Shown: piece by piece, positions 40,608 through 49,072 of the stretch
How positions within the stretch are numbered: position 1 is the stretch's first letter
Layout of the letters: every line of letters begins with the position of its first letter
NCBI RefSeq assembly: GCF_001417775.1
Contig: NZ_BBZJ01000012.1
Location: 310,001-374,000 of the forward strand
Length of the DNA: 64,000 nucleotides
Direction of reading: 5' to 3'
DNA from: Streptomyces sp. TP-A0356
GTDB lineage: Bacteria > Actinomycetota > Actinomycetes > Streptomycetales > Streptomycetaceae
The notes under the pieces: model-generated
Told to the model about the DNA's origin: nothing
What the model saw: the letters and a program-made list of their open reading frames with translations, nothing else
Databases searched by the model: none
Translations under genes and position numbers: made by a program

Positions 40608-43424
40608 ATGACGACGGTGCACGAGGGCGACCTCGTCCTCAACGCCCTGGGCCAGATGGGCACCCCGGTCGACTGCTCGGGCCTGAGCCGGCTGGACCTG
40701 GAGGGCCCGCAGGTGCTGTGGCTGGTCGCCTCCGGCGCGCTGGACCTGTTCGCGGTGGACGCCTCCGTGCAGGGCCACTGGCACCACCTCGGCCGACTCG
40801 AGGCGGGCTCCCTGCTGCTCGGCCCGGTCGCCGGCCCCCAGCACACGCTGGTGGCCCGGCCGGTACGCGACTGCCTGGTGCGCCGCATCCAGCTGCGCGA
40901 GCTGTACCAGCCCGTCGACACGCAGACCTGGTCGTACGACGAGTACGGCAATCCGCAGTACGTGCCGCCGCAGACGAGCCCGCTGGAGTACGCGCTCGCC
41001 CTGGGCGTCGGCCGGGGCCTGTCGATCCTCTTCCAGGCACCGATGGCCACAGAACGGGCCGCCGACATCACCGACGACGACGTGTTCTGGATGCAGGTGC
41101 CGCCGGGCAGCGTCCAGTACGGCTCGATGTACGGCGCCGAGGCCGCGGCCGATCTGCTGATGGACCCGGCCGTCTGGCAGGGCATGGTGGACCAGCAGTA
41201 CCGGCTCCTGGCAGTCCTGGACCGGTGGATCGAGCAGTTGGAGCGCAGCCACGAGACCCGTACGGCGGCGGGTATCAGGGCGGGCGAGGCGGTCCGCGCC
41301 CAGGCCGACCGCACGCTGCTCGCCTCGATCGGCAAGTCGTCCGCGCAGCGCACGACGGCCGCCGACGCCGACGCCACGTACGCGGCGTGCAGGCTGGTGG
41401 CGCGCGCCGCCGGGATCGCGCTCGCCGAGCCCGCGCAGAGCGGCACCGAGAACGACCGGCTCGACCCGGTCGAGCGCATCGCGATCGCCTCCCGCGTCCG
41501 CACGCGGGCCGTACGGCTCGACGGGCGCTGGTGGCATGACGACGTCGGCCCGCTGGTGGGCCACCGGGCCCTGTCGGGCGCGCCGGTCGCGCTGCTGTGG
41601 CGGCGCGGCGGCTATGTGGCGGTGCAGCCGTCGTCGGGGCGCGAGACGCCGATCGAGAAGGCGAACTCGGCCGAGTTCGAACCGCGGGCCGTGATGTTCT
41701 ACCGTCCGCTGCCCGATCAGCGGCTCAGCCCGCTCAGCCTGCTGCGGTTCAGCATGCGCGGCACGGGCGGCGATCTGCTGGGGCTGCTGCTCAGCGGTCT
41801 GGTGACCGTCGCCATCGGCGCTCTGGTGCCCATCGCCACCGGAAAGGTACTCGGCGAGTACGTGCCGAGGGCGCAGGAGGGGCTGATCGTCCAGGTCTGC
41901 CTCGCGCTCATGGTCACCAGCGTGGTGGCGGCGGCGTTCATGCTGCTGGAGAACCTGACCATCCTGCGCCTGGAGGGACGGATCGAGGCGACCCTCCAGC
42001 CGGCGGTCTGGGACCGTCTGCTGAGGCTGCCGACGAAGTTCTTCGCCGAACGCTCCACCGGTGAGCTGGCCAGCGCGGCGATGGGCATCAGCGCCATCCG
42101 TCGGCTGCTGGCCGGTGTCGGTCCGGTGGTCGCCCAGTCGGTGACGGTGGGTGCGATGAACCTGGGACTGCTGCTCTGGTACAACGTGCCCATGGCGCTG
42201 GCCGCGATCGGCATGCTCGTCGTCATCGCCGCCGTCTTCCTGGGGCTGGGGCTGTGGCAGGTGCGGTGGCAGCGGCGGCTGGTCCAGCTCAGCAACAAGC
42301 TGAACAACCAGGCGTTCCAGACGCTGCGTGGTCTGCCCAAGCTGCGGGTCGCGGCGGCCGAGAACTACGCGTACGCCGCCTGGGCGCGCGAGTTCGCGCG
42401 CAGCCGCGAGCTGCAGCAGAGGGTCGGCCGGATCAAGAACCTCACGACGGTGCTGGGCGCCGTCTATCTTCCGCTGTGCTCACTGGTGCTGTTCATGCTT
42501 CTCGCGGGTCCGGCGAAGGGCTCGCTGTCAGCCGCCGACTTCCTCACCTTCAACACGTCGGTGACCATGCTGCTGACCTCGGTCACCCAGCTGACCGGCG
42601 CGTTCGTCTCGGCGGTGGCGGCGCTGCCGCTGTTCGAGGAGATCAGGCCGGTGCTGGACGCGGCGCCCGAGGTGCGCACGGCGAGCACCCGCCCCGGTGT
42701 CCTGTCCGGCGCCATCGAGGCGCGCAGGGTCTCGTTCCGGTACGCCGACGACGGTCCCCTGGTGCTCGACGACGTGTCCTTCGAGGTGAAGGCGGGCGAG
42801 TTCGTGGCCATCGTGGGTCCGAGCGGCTGTGGCAAGTCCACCCTGCTGCGTCTGCTGATCGGCTTCGACAAGCCGGTCTCGGGCAGTGTCCTGTACGACG
42901 GCCAGGATCTCGGGGCGCTCGACCAGTCGGCGGTACGCCGTCAGTGCGGGGTGGTGCTCCAGCACGCGCAGCCGTTCAACGGTTCGATCCTGGACGTCAT
43001 CTGCGGCACCGAGCCGTACACGCCGGAGGAGGCGATGGCGGCGGCCGAGATGGCGGGCCTCGCCGAGGACATCAAGCGGATGCCGATGGGTCTGCACACC
43101 ATCGTCCAGGGCAGCGGCGCGATCTCCGGCGGACAGCGCCAGCGGCTGATGATCGCTCAGGCACTGATCCGCCGGCCGCGCATCCTGTTCTTCGACGAGG
43201 CGACCAGTGCGCTGGACAACGAGACCCAGCGCCGGGTGATCGAGAGCACCCGCGCCCTGAACGCCACCCGGATCGTGATCGCCCACCGTCTGTCCACGGT
43301 GCTGGACGCGGACCGCGTCATCGTGATGGAGGACGGCAGGGTCGCCCAGCAGGGCCCGCCCGCGCAGCTCCTCGCGGACACGAACGGGCGCCTGCACGAG
43401 CTGGTGCGCCGTCAGATGGCGTGA
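40608..43424 (+). CDS. Second NHLM-type ABC transporter (permease/ATPase with N-terminal domain)
   Basis: 938 residues. A long N-terminal cytoplasmic region (about 1-370) starts with a cyclic-nucleotide-like beta-roll and replaces the peptidase domain. A membrane domain (about 380-680) follows, then an ATPase with Walker A VGPSGCGKST, signature ISGGQRQR and Walker B LFFDEATS. In NHLM systems this subunit pairs with the C39-containing ABC, giving a heterodimer in which only one half cuts the leader. No other gene follows in the unit. Its N-terminal domain has no known role. Confidence 0.87.
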   Translation: MTTVHEGDLVLNALGQMGTPVDCSGLSRLDLEGPQVLWLVASGALDLFAVDASVQGHWHHLGRLEAGSLLLGPVAGPQHTLVARPVRDCLVRRIQLRELYQPVDTQTWSYDEYGNPQYVPPQTSPLEYALALGVGRGLSILFQAPMATERAADITDDDVFWMQVPPGSVQYGSMYGAEAAADLLMDPAVWQGMVDQQYRLLAVLDRWIEQLERSHETRTAAGIRAGEAVRAQADRTLLASIGKSSAQRTTAADADATYAACRLVARAAGIALAEPAQSGTENDRLDPVERIAIASRVRTRAVRLDGRWWHDDVGPLVGHRALSGAPVALLWRRGGYVAVQPSSGRETPIEKANSAEFEPRAVMFYRPLPDQRLSPLSLLRFSMRGTGGDLLGLLLSGLVTVAIGALVPIATGKVLGEYVPRAQEGLIVQVCLALMVTSVVAAAFMLLENLTILRLEGRIEATLQPAVWDRLLRLPTKFFAERSTGELASAAMGISAIRRLLAGVGPVVAQSVTVGAMNLGLLLWYNVPMALAAIGMLVVIAAVFLGLGLWQVRWQRRLVQLSNKLNNQAFQTLRGLPKLRVAAAENYAYAAWAREFARSRELQQRVGRIKNLTTVLGAVYLPLCSLVLFMLLAGPAKGSLSAADFLTFNTSVTMLLTSVTQLTGAFVSAVAALPLFEEIRPVLDAAPEVRTASTRPGVLSGAIEARRVSFRYADDGPLVLDDVSFEVKAGEFVAIVGPSGCGKSTLLRLLIGFDKPVSGSVLYDGQDLGALDQSAVRRQCGVVLQHAQPFNGSILDVICGTEPYTPEEAMAAAEMAGLAEDIKRMPMGLHTIVQGSGAISGGQRQRLMIAQALIRRPRILFFDEATSALDNETQRRVIESTRALNATRIVIAHRLSTVLDADRVIVMEDGRVAQQGPPAQLLADTNGRLHELVRRQMA

Positions 43425-43428
43425 GCCG

Positions 43429-43959
43429 TCAGGCACCTGCGCCGGGGATGGGCGCGCCCGAGGGGACTCCGGCCGCGACGTAGCCCTCGTAGTACTCCTT
43501 CCAGGGGGCGTTGGCCCCGGCGTGCGGGCCCTCGAAGCGTTCGCCGCGGGCCTTGGCGTCCAGGGCCCGGAGGCACACCTCCCAGCCGGCGCTGTTGCGG
43601 GCGGCGGTGTTCTGCTCAGCCAGGACGTTGGTGAGTGTGAAGCGGGTGCTCTTGTCGTCCAGCTCCTCCAGGTCGAAGCGCACCTCGTCGCCACCCCACT
43701 CGAAGGACAGGTGCCGAGGCGGGTCGACGGCGATGACCGTGCCGGTCGACTCGGGCATGTTCGGGTCGCCGCTGAACCTGACGGTGCCGCCGGGGCGCAG
43801 GTCGAACTCGGCGCGGGACGGGAACCACTGCGCGAGCTCGTCGGGGTCGGTGACGAACCGCCAGACGCGGTCGATCGGGAGGTCGTACACGCGGCTGAAG
43901 CGGACGGCGCGACGGCCGTCGTCAAGGGTGAGGTACATGCCGGTGAGGTCGGCGGCCAT
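43429..43959 (-). CDS. SRPBCC/AHSA1-family protein
   Basis: 176 residues with the START-like helix-grip pattern: RFSRVYDLPIDRVWRFVTDP, WFPSRAEFDLRPGG, and a C-terminal helix with WEVCLRALDAKARGE. Members bind hydrophobic ligands or act as Hsp90 activator-like proteins; many sit behind an ArsR gene. Here only the remnant of such a gene precedes it, 6 nt away. Its stop lies 5 nt from that of the convergent ABC transporter gene. No ligand is predictable. Confidence 0.82.
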   Translation of the reverse strand: MAADLTGMYLTLDDGRRAVRFSRVYDLPIDRVWRFVTDPDELAQWFPSRAEFDLRPGGTVRFSGDPNMPESTGTVIAVDPPRHLSFEWGGDEVRFDLEELDDKSTRFTLTNVLAEQNTAARNSAGWEVCLRALDAKARGERFEGPHAGANAPWKEYYEGYVAAGVPSGAPIPGAGA

Positions 43960-43965
43960 GGCGGA

Positions 43966-44076
43966 TCAGTCCTTCGCGGAGGGTTCTTCGGGGTCGTCCG
44001 ATGCCTCGACGATCTCACCGACGGGCCGCGGCCGCTCCAGGAACAGCGCGACGACGGCTCGCCGGCCCCCTGGCAA
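43966..44076 (-). pseudogene. ArsR-family regulator remnant
   Basis: On the minus strand a frame ending at TGA 43966 reads GRRAVVALFLERPRPVGEIV then EASDDPEEPSAKD. The first part resembles the opening helices of ArsR repressors (RR-x-IV-x-LL-x-RPRPVGEIxEALG). The recognition helix and wing are absent, as if deleted to the C-terminal tail. ArsR-SRPBCC pairs are common and the intact SRPBCC gene follows 6 nt later. No start codon with a ribosome binding site is evident. The assignment rests on about 22 residues. Confidence 0.5.
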
Positions 44077-44085
44077 CTCCTCTAT

Positions 44086-44103
44086 CGAAACGTTGCCGTT
44101 TCG
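44086..44103. promoter_or_regulatory. Inverted repeat CGAAAC-N6-GTTTCG
   Basis: The arms CGAAAC and GTTTCG (44086-44091 and 44098-44103) recur 27 bp away in tighter form. Both lie upstream of the MFS gene and may bind the same repressor. Confidence 0.5.
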
Positions 44104-44129
44104 CGGAAACCCGCCTATGCTACAACGGT

Positions 44130-44144
44130 ACGAAACAGTTTCGT
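44130..44144. promoter_or_regulatory. 15-bp palindrome, probable TetR-type operator of the efflux gene
   Basis: ACGAAACAGTTTCGT is a perfect odd palindrome 43 nt before the MFS start. The form GAAAC-N-GTTTC is common at TetR-regulated efflux promoters. No TetR gene is adjacent. Confidence 0.6.
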
Positions 44145-44187
44145 TTACAGCTCGCAACCCGACGACTCTCCCGGGAGTGGTTCTCAG

Positions 44188-45687
44188 ATGTCCCAGACGG
44201 TGAAGGACGGCACCCTCTCCGGCGCCGTGGACGCACCGCCGACGGCTTCGCCGAAGCGGTGGTGGATCCTCGCGGTCATCGCGATCGCGCAGCTGATGGT
44301 GGTGCTGGACGCCACCATCGTGAACATCGCCCTGCCGTCCGCCCAGGCGGACCTGGGCTTCTCCGACGCGGGCCGGCAGTGGATCGTGACCGCGTACGCG
44401 CTGGCGTTCGCCTCCCTGCTGCTGCTCGGCGGACGGCTCGCGGATCTGTTCGGGCGCAAGCCCGCCTTCCTCGTCGGCGTCGTCGGATTCGCGGCGGCCT
44501 CGGCCCTCGGCGGTGCCGCGACCGGCTTCGGGATGCTGGTCACCGCCCGCGCCCTGCAGGGCGTCTTCGGCGCACTGCTCGCACCGGCCGCGCTGTCGCT
44601 GCTGAACACGACGTTCACCGACGCCCGTGAGCGGGCAAGGGCCTTCAGCGTGTACGGCGCGATCGCGGGCGCCGGTGGCGCGGTCGGCCTGCTGCTCGGC
44701 GGTCTGCTCACCGACGCGCTCGACTGGCGCTGGACGCTGTACGTCAACGTCGCCATCGCCGTCGTCGCCTTCGCGGGCGGCTGGACGCTGCTCGGCAACC
44801 ACCGCGACGCCGCGGGCGCCAAGCTGGACGTGCCGGGCACGGTCCTGGTGGCAGGCGGTCTCTTCTCGCTCGTCTACGGCTTCTCCAACGCGGATGCGCA
44901 CCACTGGGGTTCGCCGCTGACCTGGGGCTTCCTGCTCGCGGGCGGCGTGCTGCTCGCTGCCTTCGCCTGGTGGCAGACCCGGGCCGCGCACCCGCTGCTG
45001 CCCCTGCGTGTCCTGCTCGACCGGAACCGCGCGGCCTCCTACCTCGCGGTGCTGATCACCGGCGCCGGCATGTTCGGCGTGTTCCTCTTCCTCACCTACT
45101 ACCTGCAACTGAACCTCGGATTCAGCCCGACGAAGACCGGTGTGGCGTTCCTGCCGATGGTCGGGGCGCTGATGATGACGGCGCAGCTGGGCACTACGGT
45201 GCTGCTGCCGCGGATCGGTCCGAAGGCCGTCATCCCGCTGGGCTTCGCCGTCGCGACGGCCGGCATGGCCTGGCTGACCGGTATCGGTCTCGGCTCGCAC
45301 TACGCGAGCGCGGTGCTGCCGCAGCTGGTCGTGATCGGCGTGGGCCTCGGCCTGGTGATGCCGTCGGCCATGCAGCTCGCCACCGGCGCGGTGGCGGCGG
45401 AGGACGCGGGTGTCGCCTCGGCGACGGTCAACGCGATGCAGCAGGTGGGCGGTTCGATCGGTACGGCGCTGCTGAACACGCTGGCGGCCGGTGCCGCCAC
45501 GGACTACCTCGCCGGGAAGAACCCGGCCGACAAGCTGGTCCGGACGCAGGCGACCATCGAGAGCTACACCACCGCGTTCTGGTGGTCGGCGGGTCTGTTC
45601 GCCGTGGGCGCGGTCATCGCGTTCCTGCTCTACCGCCGCGGTACACAGCAGCCCGACCCCGAGGGCGCCCGGGTCGTCCACATGTGA
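44188..45687 (+). CDS. DHA2-family MFS drug efflux transporter
   Basis: 499 residues and about fourteen membrane helices. DHA2 landmarks are present: LDATIVNIALPSAQADLGFS in helix 1, GRLADLFGRKPAF (motif A), and GGAVGLLLGG (motif C). It should export drugs or metabolites with proton exchange at the inner membrane. ATG 44188 follows GGGAG. The promoter carries the palindromes at 44086-44144. Its stop abuts that of the convergent PAP2-kinase gene with no gap. Confidence 0.9.
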   Translation: MSQTVKDGTLSGAVDAPPTASPKRWWILAVIAIAQLMVVLDATIVNIALPSAQADLGFSDAGRQWIVTAYALAFASLLLLGGRLADLFGRKPAFLVGVVGFAAASALGGAATGFGMLVTARALQGVFGALLAPAALSLLNTTFTDARERARAFSVYGAIAGAGGAVGLLLGGLLTDALDWRWTLYVNVAIAVVAFAGGWTLLGNHRDAAGAKLDVPGTVLVAGGLFSLVYGFSNADAHHWGSPLTWGFLLAGGVLLAAFAWWQTRAAHPLLPLRVLLDRNRAASYLAVLITGAGMFGVFLFLTYYLQLNLGFSPTKTGVAFLPMVGALMMTAQLGTTVLLPRIGPKAVIPLGFAVATAGMAWLTGIGLGSHYASAVLPQLVVIGVGLGLVMPSAMQLATGAVAAEDAGVASATVNAMQQVGGSIGTALLNTLAAGAATDYLAGKNPADKLVRTQATIESYTTAFWWSAGLFAVGAVIAFLLYRRGTQQPDPEGARVVHM

Positions 45688-47289
45688 TCAGTTCTCCGAG
45701 TCCGAGGGGCCGCCGTCCGCAGGGAGAGGGCGGCCCCTCTCCCTGCCGCGGTGGCGGGCCGCCGCCGCGGCGAGCCGTGCCTGCTGGGCGATCTCGTTGC
45801 CCTGGACGACCGGCCGGTAGACGACGAGTGCGCGGTGCCGCTTCTCCAGCAGCAACGCGTCGGTGGCGGGAGCGACTTCACCGTCGTACGCGAAGGTGTC
45901 CGTGCCCCTGAGGCCCTCGGCCCGCACCCAGGACACCCGCTCGGCGTGGTAGACCCGGGAGCGGCCGAGGGCACCCGCGAGCGCCGCGACGACCACCCGG
46001 GTACGGGCCAGGCGGTGGTCGCCGTCGACCATGCGCAGCTCGAGCAGCCCGTCGTCGAGGCGCGGCCGGAAGGCGGGCGCGAATCCATCGGGGACATAGC
46101 GGCAGTTTCCGGCGAACAGCAGCCACAGCCGGCGCGGACGGCCGTTGAGGCTCAGTTCGACGGGGGTCGCGGTGCGCAACACCCGGATGAGCGCCACGGC
46201 CGCGGCCGGCCACTTGCCCCAGCGCCGCTCCAGTCGTTCACGGAGTTGGACCAGGTCGGGGTAGAGGCCGATGCTGAAGGTGTTCAGGAACTCGATGGGA
46301 TCGGCGCGGGGGCCCCGGCCCGTCATGGGTGCGGCGACCGCGATGTCCACGGCGACCGCCTCGCCGCGGACGACGGCGTCCGCGGTGTCCTCGAAGTGCG
46401 GCACGCCGACGTCGAGGGCGAAGTGGTTGAGGGTGCCGCCCGGGAACACCGCGAGGGCCAACCCGTGGGGAGCCGCCGCCCGGGCCGCCGCGTTGACCGT
46501 GCCGTCGCCGCCGTACACGCCGAGTGCGCCGCCGCGTTCGGCCGCGCGGTGCACGGCCCGGTCGAGCAGCGTGGCGAAGTCGTCCTCCGGCCCGCACTCG
46601 ACGAGTTCCGCCCGGGGCAGGAGTTCGGCGAGAAGGGCGGCGGGCGGCAGCGCGGCGGCCGGGCCCGCCGTTCCGGCGCGGCTGTTGACGAAGACCACCA
46701 GCCCCTCACCCTCGGGCAGGGCGGGAGCTTGCGCCGGTGGCCGCTCACGCTCGGGGTTCACCTGGCGCGGCGGCCACGAGCGGCAGGTGAGCAGCGCGGC
46801 CCCGGCGCCGATGGCCACCCCGGCCAGGACGTCCCCCGGGTAGTGCACGCCGACGTAGACCCGCGAGAAGGCGACGGCCGCGGCGACCGGGGCGACCAGC
46901 GCACCGTATCGGGTCGATTCGAGGGCGACGCCGGTGGCGAAGGCCGCGGCCGATGCGGAGTGGCCGGAGGGGAAGGAGGTCGTGTGGGGCTGGCGGGTGA
47001 GACGACGGATCGACGGCACCGGCACGAGGACCGGCCTCGGGCGCCGGGCGGTCCACTTGACGAAGGTGTTCACGGTGAGCGAGGCGAGCACGAGCGAACC
47101 GGTCCCGCGCAGGGCGGCGCGCCGGGCGGTGCGGCCGCCGAGCGCGGCGAGGCAGCCGGCCATGCCCAGCCACAACAGGCCGTGGTCGGCCGAGCGGCTC
47201 AGCCGGGTGAGCACGCGATCGGCGCCGGGCACATGAGCGGCGGCGACCCGGGTGAACAGCCGCCGGTCCAGTTCGCCGACGAAGCGCAT
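45688..47289 (-). CDS. Fusion of PAP2 lipid phosphatase and diacylglycerol kinase catalytic domain
   Basis: 533 residues. The N-terminal PAP2 domain has several membrane helices and the phosphatase motifs KWTARRPRP, PSGHSAS and SRVYVGVHYPGD. From about residue 195 a DAGK/LCB5-type kinase domain follows, with VFVNSRAGTAG, the nucleotide motif GVYGGDGTVNAAA and PGGTLNHFALD. One enzyme could therefore remove a phosphate from, and add one to, related lipids, for instance in phosphatidate or undecaprenyl phosphate turnover. The fold calls are firm; substrates are not. Confidence 0.87.
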   Translation of the reverse strand: MRFVGELDRRLFTRVAAAHVPGADRVLTRLSRSADHGLLWLGMAGCLAALGGRTARRAALRGTGSLVLASLTVNTFVKWTARRPRPVLVPVPSIRRLTRQPHTTSFPSGHSASAAAFATGVALESTRYGALVAPVAAAVAFSRVYVGVHYPGDVLAGVAIGAGAALLTCRSWPPRQVNPERERPPAQAPALPEGEGLVVFVNSRAGTAGPAAALPPAALLAELLPRAELVECGPEDDFATLLDRAVHRAAERGGALGVYGGDGTVNAAARAAAPHGLALAVFPGGTLNHFALDVGVPHFEDTADAVVRGEAVAVDIAVAAPMTGRGPRADPIEFLNTFSIGLYPDLVQLRERLERRWGKWPAAAVALIRVLRTATPVELSLNGRPRRLWLLFAGNCRYVPDGFAPAFRPRLDDGLLELRMVDGDHRLARTRVVVAALAGALGRSRVYHAERVSWVRAEGLRGTDTFAYDGEVAPATDALLLEKRHRALVVYRPVVQGNEIAQQARLAAAAARHRGRERGRPLPADGGPSDSEN

Positions 47290-47504
47290 GTTCCACGGCT
47301 ACCGGAACGGGGCCGTGGAGTCATCCGGGGCGACCCCCACCGGTGACGGGACTGCTCCGGGCGGCGTAGCGCGGGTGCCTCCCGGCGGGCAGGCGGGGCG
47401 GGAGGCGGACACCGGCCCCGTCATGGCCGTCGTACGCCTTCCCCCCTGGGCCCGGCCGTGCTTGCCTGGGGAGCCCTTTCGGCGGTCGGGGCGGGAGTTG
47501 CGGC

Positions 47505-48410
47505 ATGCGGGAACGGTGGATGGTGGGGATGCTGGTGGCCGGGCTGCTGCTCGGCGCGTGCGGGGACCCGTCGTCCGGGCCCGAGGCCGCGCCACCGATC
47601 CCCGAGATGTCCGGTGCCTCGCCGACGGCACGCATACGCGCGGCGGCCACGCCCGGCACCGCACCCGCGAAGGCTCCCACGGTGCTCTACCTGGGCGACT
47701 CGATCGCCATGGAGAACCAGAACGTGCTGGGACAGCGGCTGCGGAGCGAGCTGCGGGCGACGTACACGAGTGCCCCGTTCTCGGGCACCACCCTGTGCGA
47801 CTACCTGGAGGGCAGCACGGGCAGGTCACTCGTGCCGGCCGCGGACAAGGCGGCAGCGCTGGTGCGCGCGACGCACCCGGATTTCGTGGTGCTCCAGTTC
47901 TGGGGCAACTCCTGGGGCTACACGCCCTGTATGGACGGGATCACCTACGCCTCGGCGCGAGCCGCGTACTTCGCGCGGTACGCCGCGGACGCGGCGAAGC
48001 TGACCGAACAGATCGCCGCGGCGGGCGGCGCCCGACGGCCCCGGATCGTCTGGGTGTTGCAGGGACCGGATCCGATCACCCCCGACCGGGTCCGGCGCGT
48101 GGACGAGACGTACGAGAAGCAGGCCCGCGTCTCCGGCGACCTCGTCTCCGACGCGGGCGGGACGGTCAGTCCGGCCTCCGGGCGCTACACCTGGGCGCAG
48201 TACCTGCCGTGCACCGCGTACGAGCACGAGCACACGGAGTACTGCACCCAGCCTTCCCGCGACCGCACCGCCCTGCACCGGGACGACGACCACCTGCACT
48301 TCTGCCTGGCTCCGACGACCTCGACGCCGAAGCCGTGCCCGGTCCGCTCGCCGGGCATCCTGCGCATCGCCCGCGAGATCTCCCGGACCGTCGCCGCACA
48401 CCTGGACTGA
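47505..48410 (+). CDS. SGNH/GDSL-like lipoprotein
   Basis: 301 residues. A short signal (MVGMLVAGLLLGAC) ends in a lipobox Cys at residue 19. A Pro/Ala linker follows, then an SGNH fold: LYLGDSIA (block I with catalytic Ser), FWGNSWGY (block III Asn), and a C-terminal DDHLHFC with Asp and His of block V. Such domains hydrolyse esters, including O-acetyl groups on polysaccharides. The several cysteines in the second half suggest disulfides outside the cell. It stands alone. Confidence 0.8.
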   Translation: MRERWMVGMLVAGLLLGACGDPSSGPEAAPPIPEMSGASPTARIRAAATPGTAPAKAPTVLYLGDSIAMENQNVLGQRLRSELRATYTSAPFSGTTLCDYLEGSTGRSLVPAADKAAALVRATHPDFVVLQFWGNSWGYTPCMDGITYASARAAYFARYAADAAKLTEQIAAAGGARRPRIVWVLQGPDPITPDRVRRVDETYEKQARVSGDLVSDAGGTVSPASGRYTWAQYLPCTAYEHEHTEYCTQPSRDRTALHRDDDHLHFCLAPTTSTPKPCPVRSPGILRIAREISRTVAAHLD

Positions 48411-48428
48411 CGACGACATGAGCGTGGA

Positions 48429-48458
48429 CGGGGCCGCTGCTTGTGTGAAGCGGCCCCG
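48429..48458. terminator. Bidirectional terminator between convergent genes
   Basis: CGGGGCCGCT (48429-48438) and AGCGGCCCCG (48449-48458) form a perfect 10-bp stem between the SGNH lipoprotein stop and the VOC protein stop. Confidence 0.7.
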
Positions 48459-48466
48459 CTCCCCCG

Positions 48467-48949
48467 CTACTCGCCCGCGTACGCCTTCTCCAGGGCGGCG
48501 ATGTCGAGCTTGCCCATCGAGAGCATCGCCCGCGTGGTGCGAGCCGCCTTCTCGGGGTCCGGGTCACCGATCATGTCGATGAGCCCGTCCGGGATGATCT
48601 GCCAGGACACGCCGTACCTGTCCTTGAGCCAGCCGCAGGGGCCGGGCTCGCCGCCGCCCTCGGTGAGCTTGTTCCAGTAGTAGTCGACCTCCTCCTGGCC
48701 GTCGCAGTAGATCTGGAAGGAGATCGCCTCGTTGAACGTGTACTGCGGGCCGCCGTTCAACGCGATGAACTTGTGGCCGTTTGCCACGAAGTCGACGGCG
48801 ATCACGGAGCCGGCGGGACCGGGACCGGCCTCGGTGTAACGGCCGATCCGCCCGATGCTGGAGTTCTTGAACACCGAGACGTAGTAGTGCGCGGCCTCCT
48901 CGGCCTGGCCGTCGAACCAGAGACAGGTGGTGAATCCTTCGCTGGCCAT
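48467..48949 (-). CDS. VOC-superfamily protein (PhnB-like/3-demethylubiquinone methyltransferase-like)
   Basis: 160 residues with the PhnB-type fold: TTCLWFDGQAEEAAHYYVSV, VIAVDFVANGHKFIALNGGP, EVDYYWNKLTEGG and GWLKDRYGVSWQIIPD. Proteins of this group are small dimers often annotated as glyoxalase-like or methyltransferase-like without proven activity. ATG 48949 follows AGGAGG. It is divergent from the epoxide hydrolase gene and stands alone. Confidence 0.85.
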   Translation of the reverse strand: MASEGFTTCLWFDGQAEEAAHYYVSVFKNSSIGRIGRYTEAGPGPAGSVIAVDFVANGHKFIALNGGPQYTFNEAISFQIYCDGQEEVDYYWNKLTEGGGEPGPCGWLKDRYGVSWQIIPDGLIDMIGDPDPEKAARTTRAMLSMGKLDIAALEKAYAGE

Positions 48950-49072
48950 GAGTACCTCCTGGAGCAGTGGGAGCGGTCACCTGTGTCGACCGATCCTCGC
49001 GCCGAAACTCATCGGTCGCGCACCGGATCGATTCGGACGGCGCTGCCACCGCCTCCAACTAGCATCCCGACC

